A DNA stretch of 64,000 nt, taken from positions 124,001 to 188,000 of the forward strand of contig NZ_PQGA01000001.1 in NCBI RefSeq assembly GCF_002917095.1, in the 5' to 3' direction. Position 1 is the first letter of the stretch. The number at the start of each line of letters is the position of its first letter. A model generated the notes under the pieces. The model was not told the DNA's origin. It did no database searches and saw nothing but the letters and a program-made list of their open reading frames with translations. Both the position numbers and the translations under genes were made by a program. The stretch is from Paraburkholderia eburnea (GTDB lineage: Bacteria > Pseudomonadota > Gammaproteobacteria > Burkholderiales > Burkholderiaceae). This document shows positions 45,948 to 54,537 of the stretch, in pieces.

Positions 45948-46415
45948 ATGGTCGACGTCGTCGACAGCGCGACCCGCAGCCGGATGATGTCCGGCATACG
46001 CGGGCGCAACACGAAGCCCGAAGTGCTGATCCGCAGCCTGCTGCATCGCCGCGGCTTTCGCTTCCGGCTCGACGTGCGCGAACTGCCCGGGCGCCCCGAT
46101 ATCGTGTTGCCGCGCTACCGCGCCGTGGTGCTGGTGCACGGCTGCTTCTGGCACGGCCACAACTGTGCGCTCTTCAAGTGGCCGGCCACGCGGCCCGAGT
46201 TCTGGCGCGCCAAGATCGGCCGCAACCGCACGAACGACGCCCGCGCGCTTGCCGCACTCGCGGCGCTGGGCTGGCGTGTCGCCGTGATCTGGGAATGCGC
46301 GCTGCGCGGTGCTTCGCAGGACCCGCAAGCCGTCGTCGATCGGCTCGCCGCCTGGCTTCAGGACGATACGCAGAGCTGGTTCGAGGCGCGCGCGGCACAG
46401 CAGGAAACGCCGTGA
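45948..46415 (+). CDS. vsr: Very short patch repair endonuclease
   Basis: A 155-residue Vsr protein. The active site is in DIVLPRYRAVVLVHGCFWHG, with the aspartate and the HGH histidines of the family, and the N-terminus has RSRMMSGIRGRNTKPE. Vsr nicks DNA 5' of T in T:G mismatches that arise by deamination of 5-methylcytosine at Dcm sites. Its place directly after the Dcm-like gene makes the two a functional pair that repairs the mutations the methylase causes. Confidence 0.95.
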   Translation: MVDVVDSATRSRMMSGIRGRNTKPEVLIRSLLHRRGFRFRLDVRELPGRPDIVLPRYRAVVLVHGCFWHGHNCALFKWPATRPEFWRAKIGRNRTNDARALAALAALGWRVAVIWECALRGASQDPQAVVDRLAAWLQDDTQSWFEARAAQQETP

Positions 46416-46530
46416 TCGCCGGTCCAGACACGACTTAACGCGGTGCTAAACTCGATTGGATAACCCGCGCCAGACGCTTGACCGGCGCACGGCTTATTCC
46501 TGTCAGAACTCACGAGAAAGGAGGCAAGCG

Positions 46531-47034
46531 ATGGCTGATTTCCGACTCTGGTCCGACGATTTTCCGAGTAACGGCTTCATGCCGAAGGCACAGGAATTCG
46601 ACGATCGGGCCTTCGGCGTCGAAGGCGACAATCTCTCGCCAGCGCTTCAATGGGACGCGCCGCCTGCCGACACGCAAAGTTTCGCCCTGACCGTCTACGA
46701 TCCGGACGCGCCCACCGGCAGCGGTTTCTGGCATTGGGTGGTCGTGAATATCGGCGCTGATGTGCGGGCGCTTGCGCGCAATGCGGACAAGGCCGACGGC
46801 AGTTTGCTGCCGCCCGGCGCCCTGCAGGTGCGCAACGACTACGGCACGGTGGGCTTCGGCGGCGCCGCGCCGCCGCGCGGTGACAAGCCGCATCGCTATA
46901 TCTTCCGCATTCACGCGCTCAAGGCGCCGCAACTGCCCGTCACGCCCGAGACCACCAACGCGGTCGCGCGCTTCATGACCCATCTGAACGAGCTGGATTC
47001 GACCACTTACGTCGGGCTTTACGAACTCAAATAA
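46531..47034 (+). CDS. YbhB/YbcL family (PEBP-like) protein
   Basis: A 167-residue protein of the phosphatidylethanolamine-binding protein fold. The pocket motifs are LTVYDPDAPTGSGFWHWVVV and the later YGTVGFGGAAPPRGDKPHRY. A strong ribosome site AAAGGAGG (46517-46524) fixes the ATG at 46531. Bacterial members are cytoplasmic or periplasmic and mostly of unknown function; no signal peptide is seen here. Confidence 0.9.
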   Translation: MADFRLWSDDFPSNGFMPKAQEFDDRAFGVEGDNLSPALQWDAPPADTQSFALTVYDPDAPTGSGFWHWVVVNIGADVRALARNADKADGSLLPPGALQVRNDYGTVGFGGAAPPRGDKPHRYIFRIHALKAPQLPVTPETTNAVARFMTHLNELDSTTYVGLYELK

Positions 47035-47139
47035 GTCCCGACGCTGCTCGCGCGGCACCCTGGCGCCGCGCGTCACAACAACCTTTTGAACCGGCCCATA
47101 GGGCAGCGAGCAAGGAGACGCGCGCTGCCGCCCCCATCA

Positions 47140-48573
47140 ATGCCCACACGCACGTCATACACCGCTCCTGAATCCACTACCGCCGCGTTATCCGGCGATC
47201 CGAACGATCCCGAAAGCGGTCTGCCCTTCCCGCAACGCTATTACGCGATTCTCGTCGTCGCCCTCGGCATCACGCTCGCCGTGCTCGACAGCGCGATCGC
47301 CAACGTCGCCCTGCCGACCATCGCGCGCCATCTGCACGCGAGCGCCGCGAACTCGATCTGGATCGTCAACGCGTATCAGCTCTCCGTCACGATCGCACTG
47401 CTGCCGCTCTCGTCGCTCGGCGACCGCATCGGCTACCGGCGCGTCTATCTGTGGGGCCTCGCGCTCTTCACGGTGGCGTCGCTGGGCTGCGCGCTCGCGA
47501 CCTCGCTGCCGGCGCTGGCTATCGCGCGCATGGTGCAGGGCCTCGGCGGCGCGGGCGTCATGAGCGTGAACACCGCGCTCGTGCGCATGATCTATCCGCG
47601 CGCGAAGCTCGGGCGCGGCGTCGCCATCAACGCGATGGTGGTGGCCATCGCCTCGGCGATCGGGCCGACGCTCGCGTCGGGCGTGCTGTCGGTCGCGTCG
47701 TGGCCGTGGCTCTTTGCGATCAACGTGCCGATCGGCGTCGCCGCGTTCACGCTGGGCCTGCGCGCACTGCCCACCAACGAGCGGCATCCGGCGCCCTACG
47801 ATTATCTGAGCGCGCTCTTCAACGCACTGGTGTTCGGACTGCTGATCTTCGCCGTCGATGGCCTCGGCCACGGTGAAAACCACGCCTTGATCGGCCTCGA
47901 ATTCGCGGGCGCGATCGTCATCGGCTGGTTCTTCGTGCGCCGCCAGCTCAACCAGCCCGCGCCGCTCTTGCCCGTCGATCTGCTGGCGAATCCGCTCTTC
48001 GCGCTGTCGATCAGCACCTCGGTCTGCTCGTTCTGCGCGCAAATGCTGGCCTTCGTCGCGCTGCCGTTCATGCTCCAGGACGTCTACGGCTTCTCGCAGG
48101 TCGAAACCGGTCTGCTGATGACGCCGTGGCCGCTCGTCATCATCGTCGCCGCGCCGGTCTCGGGCTGGCTCTCCGACCGCTATCCGGCAGGCATCCTGGG
48201 CGGCGTCGGGCTGGCGCTGTTCGCGCTCGGCCTGCTGTCGCTCGCGATGCTGCACGCGCACCCCACCGACATGCAGATCGCCTGGCGCATGGCGCTGTGC
48301 GGGGTGGGCTTTGGCATCTTCCAGTCGCCGAACAACCGGCAGATTCTGTCGTCCGCGCCGCGCGAGCGCAGCGGCGGCGCGAGCGGCATGTTGGGTACCG
48401 CGCGGCTCACGGGACAGACGCTCGGCGCGGCCATCGTCGCGCTGATCTTCGGCGTTGCGCCGCAGCGCGGGCCGACCGTCGCGCTCGCAGTGGCGACGGC
48501 GTTCGCGGCCGCTGCGGCCGTCGTGAGCATGATGCGGCTCGTGCCCGGCCGCGCTGCGCAGGCGCGCGGGTAA
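47140..48573 (+). CDS. MFS drug exporter, DHA2 (EmrB/QacA-like) family
   Basis: A 477-residue protein with about 14 membrane segments. The motif D1 region LDSAIANVALPTIARHL and motif A LGDRIGYRRVYLWG are typical of DHA2 proton-driven multidrug exporters. The ATG at 47140 lacks a well-spaced ribosome site (AAGGAG lies about 23 bases upstream), so the true start may be earlier at a non-ATG codon. No EmrA-type membrane fusion partner is adjacent. Substrates are unknown. Confidence 0.85.
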   Translation: MPTRTSYTAPESTTAALSGDPNDPESGLPFPQRYYAILVVALGITLAVLDSAIANVALPTIARHLHASAANSIWIVNAYQLSVTIALLPLSSLGDRIGYRRVYLWGLALFTVASLGCALATSLPALAIARMVQGLGGAGVMSVNTALVRMIYPRAKLGRGVAINAMVVAIASAIGPTLASGVLSVASWPWLFAINVPIGVAAFTLGLRALPTNERHPAPYDYLSALFNALVFGLLIFAVDGLGHGENHALIGLEFAGAIVIGWFFVRRQLNQPAPLLPVDLLANPLFALSISTSVCSFCAQMLAFVALPFMLQDVYGFSQVETGLLMTPWPLVIIVAAPVSGWLSDRYPAGILGGVGLALFALGLLSLAMLHAHPTDMQIAWRMALCGVGFGIFQSPNNRQILSSAPRERSGGASGMLGTARLTGQTLGAAIVALIFGVAPQRGPTVALAVATAFAAAAAVVSMMRLVPGRAAQARG

Positions 48574-48592
48574 TTTCCGTCGGCCGCTCCAT

Positions 48593-48632
48593 CAGCCACC
48601 CCGTCGGCCACCCCGTCAGCCACCCCATCGGC
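48593..48632. repeat. 12-bp tandem repeat after the exporter gene
   Basis: Three copies of a 12-base unit close to CAGCCACCCCGT (48593-48628), plus a partial copy. It begins 20 bases after the exporter stop, in non-coding sequence. No hairpin or clear terminator was found here. Confidence 0.85.
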
Positions 48633-48745
48633 TGATGCGGGCCGCCTCGTTTTTACGCTTCGCACGCACTACCATGGACTTACGGCGCACCACGCGCCGC
48701 AGTCCTGTTCTTCTGGCGAGTCAACCTTCGTGGAGGGGGATTCCC

Positions 48746-49303
48746 ATGTCTCTGATCGTCGCTGGCCGGTTCACGACCTTTCCCGCCGCCGAATCCGTCG
48801 CCGAAAAGCTGTTCTCGCGCGGCTTCGTCGAAGAAGACGTCAACCTCTTTTTCGTCAATCCGCGCGGACAGCACGCGCGTCATACGCCCCATCCCGTTGC
48901 GCTCGCCGCCGCGCCGTCGCATCGCACGCGCAACCTTACCGCAGGCGCGGTGGCAGGCGCGGTCGTAGGCGTCGCGCTGTTCGGTGCACTGCTGTCCGCG
49001 TCCTTGCCTTCGGTCCTGATCGCCGCAGGTGTGGGCGCGTGGATCGGCGCACGCATTGGCGGCGGCTGGCAACGGGCCGCCGAACACGAGGCGCGCGTGC
49101 ATCACGAAATGCGTCAGTCGGGCGTCCTCCTCACGGTGCATGTGAGCGCGGAAAATCAGGCGCTGGCCGCCGAGGTGCTGCGCGAAGCGGGCGCCGACGA
49201 GGTCGAGCGCGCCACGGGCCAATGGCATTGGGGCCACTGGGCGGATTTCGATCCGACGCAGCCGCCGCACCCGTACGCCGACGCCGGCGTGCAACGAGCC
49301 TGA
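48746..49303 (+). CDS. Hypothetical protein with glycine-rich membrane segments
   Basis: A 185-residue protein with TGGAGGGG ahead of the ATG at 48746. The N-terminus (VAGRFTTFPAAESVAEKLFS) resembles a small ferredoxin-like/ACT-type sensory fold. The middle (LTAGAVAGAVVGVALFGALL, VLIAAGVGAWIGARIGGGW) is a glycine-zipper-like pair of membrane segments. The C-terminal part (SGVLLTVHVSAENQALAAEV) looks like a second small fold. I recall related stress-associated proteins in proteobacteria, without known function. Confidence 0.7.
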   Translation: MSLIVAGRFTTFPAAESVAEKLFSRGFVEEDVNLFFVNPRGQHARHTPHPVALAAAPSHRTRNLTAGAVAGAVVGVALFGALLSASLPSVLIAAGVGAWIGARIGGGWQRAAEHEARVHHEMRQSGVLLTVHVSAENQALAAEVLREAGADEVERATGQWHWGHWADFDPTQPPHPYADAGVQRA

Positions 49304-49337
49304 CGCAGCGCCGGGTTGGCGGCAACCGCAATAAAAA

Positions 49338-49357
49338 CGGCGACCCGAAAGTCGCCG
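49338..49357 (-). terminator. Terminator after otsA
   Basis: CGGCGAC (49338-49344) pairs with GTCGCCG (49351-49357) over a 6-base loop. On the minus strand the stem is followed by TTTTTAT. It lies about 45 bases past the otsA stop. Confidence 0.75.
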
Positions 49358-49400
49358 TGGGGTGAATCGTGTGCGCGACAGGCGCCCGGTCAACCGGCGC

Positions 49401-50897
49401 TCAACTCGCCTTGCTGGCCGTGCTCGCCGCCTGATCGGGTTGCGATTGCGGTTGTGGCTGCGACTGAGGAGGCTGCGCCTTCGCGGCGGGCGCGGCGCTG
49501 CGCGCCCTTTCCGTCACCGAAGCCGCCGTGGCCACACTGCGCAGATCGGCCAGGAAGGTATCGCGCCACACCGAAAGATTGTTCTCGCGCAGCGAAGCCA
49601 TCATGTCTTCGTAGCGCGACTGACGCTCCGCATGCGGCATCGACAGCGCGCGTTCCAGCGCTTCGGCGGTCTGGTTCAGATCGTAAGGATTCACAACCAG
49701 TGCGCCCGGCAAATCATCGGCGGCGCCCGCGAATTGCGAGAGCACCAGTACGCCCGGATCTTCGGGATTCTGCGAAGCCACGTATTCCTTCGCAACCAGA
49801 TTCATGCCGTCACGCAGCGGCGCCACATAACCGACCTGCGCCTGGCGGAACAGCGCCATCAGCAGATTGCGCTCGTACTTGCGATTCAGATACTGGATCG
49901 GCGTCCAGTCGAGCTGGGCGAAGCGCCCGTTGATGCGCCCGGCCTCGCCTTCGAGATTGCGGCGAATCGTCTGATACGTTTGCACGTCGGAGCGCGTCGG
50001 CGGCGCGATCTGCAGCAGCGAGACGCGCCCATGCCAGCCCGGTCCGTTCTGCAACATGCGCTCGAAGGCCTGGAAACGCTCGGCGAGACCCTTCGAATAG
50101 TCGAGACGGTCCACGCTCATGATGAGCTTGCGACCGCGCATCGCGTCGCGCAGGCTGCGCACGGGCTTGCGGTCGGTGAATTGCGTCGCGGCCTTCTCGA
50201 TCGCATCGGGATAGATGCCGATCGGGTACGCCCCCACTTTCAGGAAGCGATCCCACGCGTGCACCATGCCGTCGTCGCTCGACGTGCCGTGACCGCCGCG
50301 CTCGACGTAATCGAGGAACGCCTGGCGATCGGCATCGGTCTGGAAACCGACCACGTCGTAGTTGCACATGAACTTCATCAGCTCTTCGTGCGGCGGCACG
50401 GAGCGCAGGACTTCCGGCACCGGCAGCGGAATGTGCAGGAAAAAGCCAATCGGATTTTTCACGCCGAGATCGCGCAGGCAGCGCGCGAACGGAATCAGGT
50501 GATAGTCGTGGACCCAGATGATGTCGTCGGGCTGGATCAGCGGCTTTAGCTGGCGCGCGAGCGTGACGTTCACGCGCAGATAACCGCCGTATTCCTGGCG
50601 CTCGTAGCGCGCGAGGTCGTTGCGGTAGTGGAACGTCGGCCAGAGCGTCGTATTCGAGAAGCCTTTGTAGTACTGGTCGTAATCACGGCGGGTCAGACCG
50701 ACCGTCGCGTAGGTGACGCTGCCCTGCTGTTCGATGGTCGGCCCGGCGGGTTCCGCGACGGTCTCGCCGCTCCATCCAAACCATACGCCACCGGTTTCCT
50801 TGAGCGCATCCAGCACGCCGACCGCGAGGCCGCCAGCGGCGGGACGCCCTTCCTGGGTCGGTGCAACGCGATTCGATACCACGATCAGTCTGCCCAT
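49401..50897 (-). CDS. otsA: Trehalose-6-phosphate synthase
   Basis: A 498-residue GT20 glycosyltransferase that joins UDP-glucose and glucose-6-phosphate to trehalose-6-phosphate. It has the start MGRLIVVSNRVA, IIWVHDYHLIPFARCLR, and the donor-site region DRLDYSKGLAERFQAFE and VLSQFAGAADDL. The C-terminus is a glutamine/proline/alanine tail of about 30 residues, longer than in E. coli OtsA. The start at 50897 is set by a strong AGGAGG upstream (50908-50913). The phosphatase gene otsB is not adjacent. Confidence 0.93.
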   Translation of the reverse strand: MGRLIVVSNRVAPTQEGRPAAGGLAVGVLDALKETGGVWFGWSGETVAEPAGPTIEQQGSVTYATVGLTRRDYDQYYKGFSNTTLWPTFHYRNDLARYERQEYGGYLRVNVTLARQLKPLIQPDDIIWVHDYHLIPFARCLRDLGVKNPIGFFLHIPLPVPEVLRSVPPHEELMKFMCNYDVVGFQTDADRQAFLDYVERGGHGTSSDDGMVHAWDRFLKVGAYPIGIYPDAIEKAATQFTDRKPVRSLRDAMRGRKLIMSVDRLDYSKGLAERFQAFERMLQNGPGWHGRVSLLQIAPPTRSDVQTYQTIRRNLEGEAGRINGRFAQLDWTPIQYLNRKYERNLLMALFRQAQVGYVAPLRDGMNLVAKEYVASQNPEDPGVLVLSQFAGAADDLPGALVVNPYDLNQTAEALERALSMPHAERQSRYEDMMASLRENNLSVWRDTFLADLRSVATAASVTERARSAAPAAKAQPPQSQPQPQSQPDQAASTASKAS

Positions 50898-51133
50898 TGC
50901 GGCTATACCTCCTGTTTCGTTGGGTCCGGGGACGGTGCTCTGCACTATCACGCAAGATGCGTGCCTCGCCGCCTCGATCCGGAGCCTGATTGGCCTGATG
51001 GACCTTGTGCGCCGGTTTTGACACAGTGATCGCGCAAGCAAAACCTCGCGAGAGCCGGCGAAAACCGGTTCGATCGCGTCGCAAATAACGGCAGGCTTCG
51101 ATGCGCTGCACGGGCCACAGCGCAGTGATGAAA

Positions 51134-51409
51134 TCACGCGTCCTGCTCGGAGCCGAGATCGCGCTGATAGTCGATCCCTTCGGCGCGCGCGCCGCCCTGG
51201 TTGTGCTCGCCATCGGGCGGCACGCCGGGCGCTGGGCGATTCTGGTTCGCGGGATCGGGAGGGACGCCGTTCGACGGAGCGGCAGAAACAGCGGAAGCGG
51301 CACCGCCGTAACCACCGGAATCGGCAGGATTGCCGACCTTCTGTTCTGCGTCGCGCGGGCCACGCTTGCCCGAGTGACGCGCGGACCGGCGCAAAGCGGG
51401 ATGTCTCAT
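51134..51409 (-). CDS. Small disordered conserved protein
   Basis: A 91-residue protein, polar, rich in Gly, Pro and Ala, with a basic start (MRHPALRRSARHSGKRGPRD) and an acidic end. It is probably disordered. A strong AGGAGG lies 7 bases before the ATG, which supports translation. I recognise no domain; a stress-related role is possible but unproved. Confidence 0.6.
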   Translation of the reverse strand: MRHPALRRSARHSGKRGPRDAEQKVGNPADSGGYGGAASAVSAAPSNGVPPDPANQNRPAPGVPPDGEHNQGGARAEGIDYQRDLGSEQDA

Positions 51410-51533
51410 GTCGATGCCTCCTGCATTCAGGCCGTCACACGGCGAGGGCGTTTTTATAGTCTAGGAATCGCCGTGTGAAATTGCCGGTAAATATGGCCAC
51501 GCGTTTGTAACTAGTACATAAAAGGCCTGTTCA

Positions 51534-51740
51534 TCAGGCGCGAGACAGGCAGCCGCCCCGCATCGCCGGATAAAAGCGCGGATCGATCGAGCGCGGCACC
51601 TCGCCAGGCTGCGGCGGCGGATCGCCGACCGGCGGCGCGTCGGGCGTGCCGGGCTGGTCAGGCGGGGGATCGTCGGGCTGCGGAGTGTGCGCGAGCCAGG
51701 GCTTCACGCGGAACGGATCGGATTGCTTGCAGCTGGGCAT
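51534..51740 (-). CDS. Small proline-rich hypothetical protein
   Basis: A 68-residue protein from the ATG at 51740, with GGAG upstream. It is strongly proline-rich (QPDDPPPDQPGTPDAPPVGD) with two cysteines near the ends. No signal peptide or domain is seen. It may be an unstructured stress protein, or not a real gene. Confidence 0.45.
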   Translation of the reverse strand: MPSCKQSDPFRVKPWLAHTPQPDDPPPDQPGTPDAPPVGDPPPQPGEVPRSIDPRFYPAMRGGCLSRA

Positions 51741-51957
51741 CGCTCGCTCCTCGAAGGGGTTTAACGAGCGGATTGCAAGCCACGTACCAGCGCGCGCCGT
51801 GGCCTGCAACGCCATGCGCCGCCGTATGCACGAGGCGCAAGGCGTGCCGGGAAACGTCGGCGCGCAGACTGCAGAGTGGTGCGATTTACATCGCTTGCAG
51901 GCAAGCGCCGCAACATGGGCGCAGCCTGCTCAGGAGGACAGAAGGATTGACGAAGGG

Positions 51958-53355
51958 TCAGGTCGCCGCGCGCGCGGACGCTTCGTTTTTGCCGCCGCCG
52001 GCGCCGCCGCCCGTCTCGTTGCCATACTCGACGAGCCGGTTGTACAGCGTCTTCAGACTGATGCCGAGGATTTCGGCTGCACGCGTCTTCACGCCGCCGC
52101 ATTGGTCGAGCGTCGCGAGGATCAGTTGTCGATCGGCGTCGGCCAGCGAGGTGCCGAACGGAATCGTCACCGCCGTGCCCGCCACGGGCTTCGACAGCGA
52201 AATCTGCAACGGCACGGCGGCCGTGAGATCGCCCTCGTTGCCCGCCATGATGTGCGCGCGCTGCACGTAGTTCTTCAGCTCGCGCACGTTGCCCGGCCAC
52301 GGATAGGTGGCCAGCATCTCGCGGACGGCGGCCGGGAACTGCTTCTTCGTGCCGTGGCGCTCGTTCAACTCGTCGAGGAACGCCTGGGCCAGCAGCTCCA
52401 CATCCTTGCCGCGCTCGCGCAGCGGCGGCAGGTTGATCGGGAACACGTTCAGGCGGTGATACAGGTCCAGACGCAGTTTGCCTTCGGCGACGGCCTGCTC
52501 CGGGTCGCGGTTGGTCGCCGCGATCAGGCGCACGTCGGTCTCGATTTCCCTGGTCGTGCCCACGCGCATGAACATGCCGGTTTCGAGCACGCGCAGCAGT
52601 TTCACCTGCAACTCGATCGGCATTTCGGTGATTTCGTCGAGGAACAGCGTGCCGCCGTTCGCGCGCTCGAAGTAGCCCTTGTGCTGGCGATCGGCGCCGG
52701 TGAACGAGCCGCGCTCGTGGCCGAACATTTCCGATTCGATCAGGTTCGGCGAAATCGCGCCGCAGTTCACGGCGAGGAATTCGTGCTTGCGGCGCAGGCT
52801 CAGCTGGTGAATCGTCTGCGCGGCCACTTCCTTGCCGGTGCCCGATTCGCCCACCAGCATCACCGACGCCGGCGTGACCGCGACGCGGCTGATCTGGTCG
52901 TACACGTCCTGCATGGCCGGCGAATTGCCGAGCATCAGGCCGAAGCGGCCCATGCGGCGCAGCTCGCCGCGCAGCGTGCCGATTTCGGCCTTGAGGTCGC
53001 CCGCGCGCGGCAGGCGGTTCAGGATCGCCTTCACGCGCTGCAGGTTGATCGGCTTCACGAGATAGTCGATCGCGCCGCTCTTGAGCGCATCGACAGCCGT
53101 TTCGACGCTCGCGTGGCCGGTGATGACGACGAGTTCCACGCCCGAGCGCGGATCGAGGTCCTGGAACAGATCGGTGCCGCTGCCGTCGGGCAGCTTCAGG
53201 TCGGTGAAAACGACATCCGGCATCTGCCGGATCAACTGGATGCGCGCCTCGCGCAGATCGCCCGCCTGGGCGGTGGTGAGCCCGTCTTCGCCCACCACGG
53301 CGGCTAGCGCTTCGCGGGTTTGGGCGTCGTCATCGACAATCAATACATGTGGCAT
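51958..53355 (-). CDS. Sigma-54-dependent response regulator (NtrC type)
   Basis: A 465-residue regulator of three domains. The receiver domain has acidic residues 8-10, phospho-acceptor Asp52, Thr79 and Lys101. The AAA+ domain has Walker A GESGTGKE and the sigma-54 loop GSFTGAD. A Fis-type helix-turn-helix is near the end (GGVKTRAAEILGISLKTLYN). It activates sigma-54 promoters after phosphorylation. No sensor kinase gene is adjacent, so the pairing is unknown. A second activator without a receiver is encoded at 54538-55734. Confidence 0.92.
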   Translation of the reverse strand: MPHVLIVDDDAQTREALAAVVGEDGLTTAQAGDLREARIQLIRQMPDVVFTDLKLPDGSGTDLFQDLDPRSGVELVVITGHASVETAVDALKSGAIDYLVKPINLQRVKAILNRLPRAGDLKAEIGTLRGELRRMGRFGLMLGNSPAMQDVYDQISRVAVTPASVMLVGESGTGKEVAAQTIHQLSLRRKHEFLAVNCGAISPNLIESEMFGHERGSFTGADRQHKGYFERANGGTLFLDEITEMPIELQVKLLRVLETGMFMRVGTTREIETDVRLIAATNRDPEQAVAEGKLRLDLYHRLNVFPINLPPLRERGKDVELLAQAFLDELNERHGTKKQFPAAVREMLATYPWPGNVRELKNYVQRAHIMAGNEGDLTAAVPLQISLSKPVAGTAVTIPFGTSLADADRQLILATLDQCGGVKTRAAEILGISLKTLYNRLVEYGNETGGGAGGGKNEASARAAT

Positions 53356-53732
53356 CGCGTCTCGTCAGCCCTGAAAGGTGAATGGCTCCCATGCGCGATA
53401 CGTACCACGCCGCGGGCATCGCGGACCCGCCGGACGATTTTTTCCGGCGCCGCCAGCGTGGCGGTGCGTACGTTGCGCTGCAGTGGAGTGCGAAACGGTC
53501 GGGCGCGTTCAAGACGGCAAGCGCGCGGTTTTAGCTGCACTGTAGTGTCAAAGCGCAACAATACCGCGAACAGAGCGCAACCCGAACCTCGATTGTTGTG
53601 GATATCACTATTATAGACAGATTCGAGATAGCCCGGCGCGGGTTTCCCGGCGCTCGGGCGCAAGCGTCGGGATTCAGCGCGGCGAGCGGCCCGCGCAGCC
53701 GGAACGAACAAAGCGCATCTCAACCCGCGAGG
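53356..53732. other. Intergenic region upstream of the response regulator
   Basis: A gap of 377 bases. On the minus strand a perfect TATAAT (plus-strand 53610-53615) lies in an A/T-rich patch about 255 bases before the regulator start and may be its -10 element; no good -35 was found. Nothing else was recognised. Confidence 0.4.
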
Positions 53733-54029
53733 TCAATGCCGCGTGGCGGAATCCGCGCCGCCGGTCGGAAACGGCCAGGCCGCACCGACATCGTCCTTCG
53801 GCGCGCCGCGCTCGCGCGTCGTCGGCGACGCGGCGGCTGTAGCGTTGAGCACACCATTGGCGGTCTCGGACAGCGATCCGCCCTCCTCCTCCCATCGGCT
53901 CAAATCGCCATGCAGATGCTGGCGCATACGGTGACGCTGCGACCAGCGCAGGGCCAGCACGCCTGCCGTCGCGCCGAGCGCGCCCACGGCAAACAGGGTT
54001 CCGAACAGTCTAGGCTTATTCTTCGACAT
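53733..54029 (-). CDS. Small membrane-anchored hypothetical protein
   Basis: A 98-residue protein with one N-terminal membrane segment (LFGTLFAVGALGATAGVLAL) followed by a basic stretch and a polar, probably disordered tail. Start at the ATG at 54029 with GGGAG upstream. No domain is recognised. It lies between the two sigma-54 activator genes. Confidence 0.55.
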   Translation of the reverse strand: MSKNKPRLFGTLFAVGALGATAGVLALRWSQRHRMRQHLHGDLSRWEEEGGSLSETANGVLNATAAASPTTRERGAPKDDVGAAWPFPTGGADSATRH

Positions 54030-54537
54030 AGCGACTCTCCCGATAGCTCCGCCAGACAACCTCTTTGCAACGCCCGCTCCTTGACATGGACGCGTGCGTG
54101 CCGTGGGAGTGGCGCAGCACGAGACGTGCCAGATCCCGTAAAAACCGGCAGAAGACGGAAAAGCGAAAAAACATCGCGTCACGGCCACTGGACAGTGGAC
54201 CGATAAGCGCCGGATAAGTGCCGGATAAGTGCCAGACAATCGCCCGCAAGGGCCAATGATGCGCCCGATCCGGGCACGTCCATTGCCCTGCGAGGCGTCG
54301 CAGTGGTTAAATGTTTATGAGATGGAAATCCCGCGACCGGCGGCGCGACTTCGTTCGCGCCGGTCCTGGCCGGTCGCCGCCCGTCCGAAGCCAGCGTCCC
54401 GGCCCGAACGCGAATCCGCGTGAATCCGCGTAAAGGCTCGTGCGCGCACTGACGCCGGGCGTCTGCGCCCATACTGCAAGTTGTGCGAATGCATCCTGGC
54501 CTCGGGCCACTTACCCACTTTGCAGGACGAATTCCCT
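54030..54537. other. Intergenic region before the second sigma-54 activator
   Basis: A gap of 508 bases. It contains a small inverted repeat, CCACTG (54185-54190) and CAGTGG (54193-54198), and the 11-bp tandem repeat at 54202-54234. An A/T-richer patch near 54304-54330 could hold the activator promoter, but no clear -35/-10 or -24/-12 pair was defined. Confidence 0.4.
54202..54234. repeat. 11-bp tandem repeat
   Basis: Three copies of GATAAGTGCCG with one or two base changes. The unit length is close to one helix turn, so a protein could bind the copies on one face of the DNA. It lies about 300 bases before the second activator gene. Confidence 0.8.
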
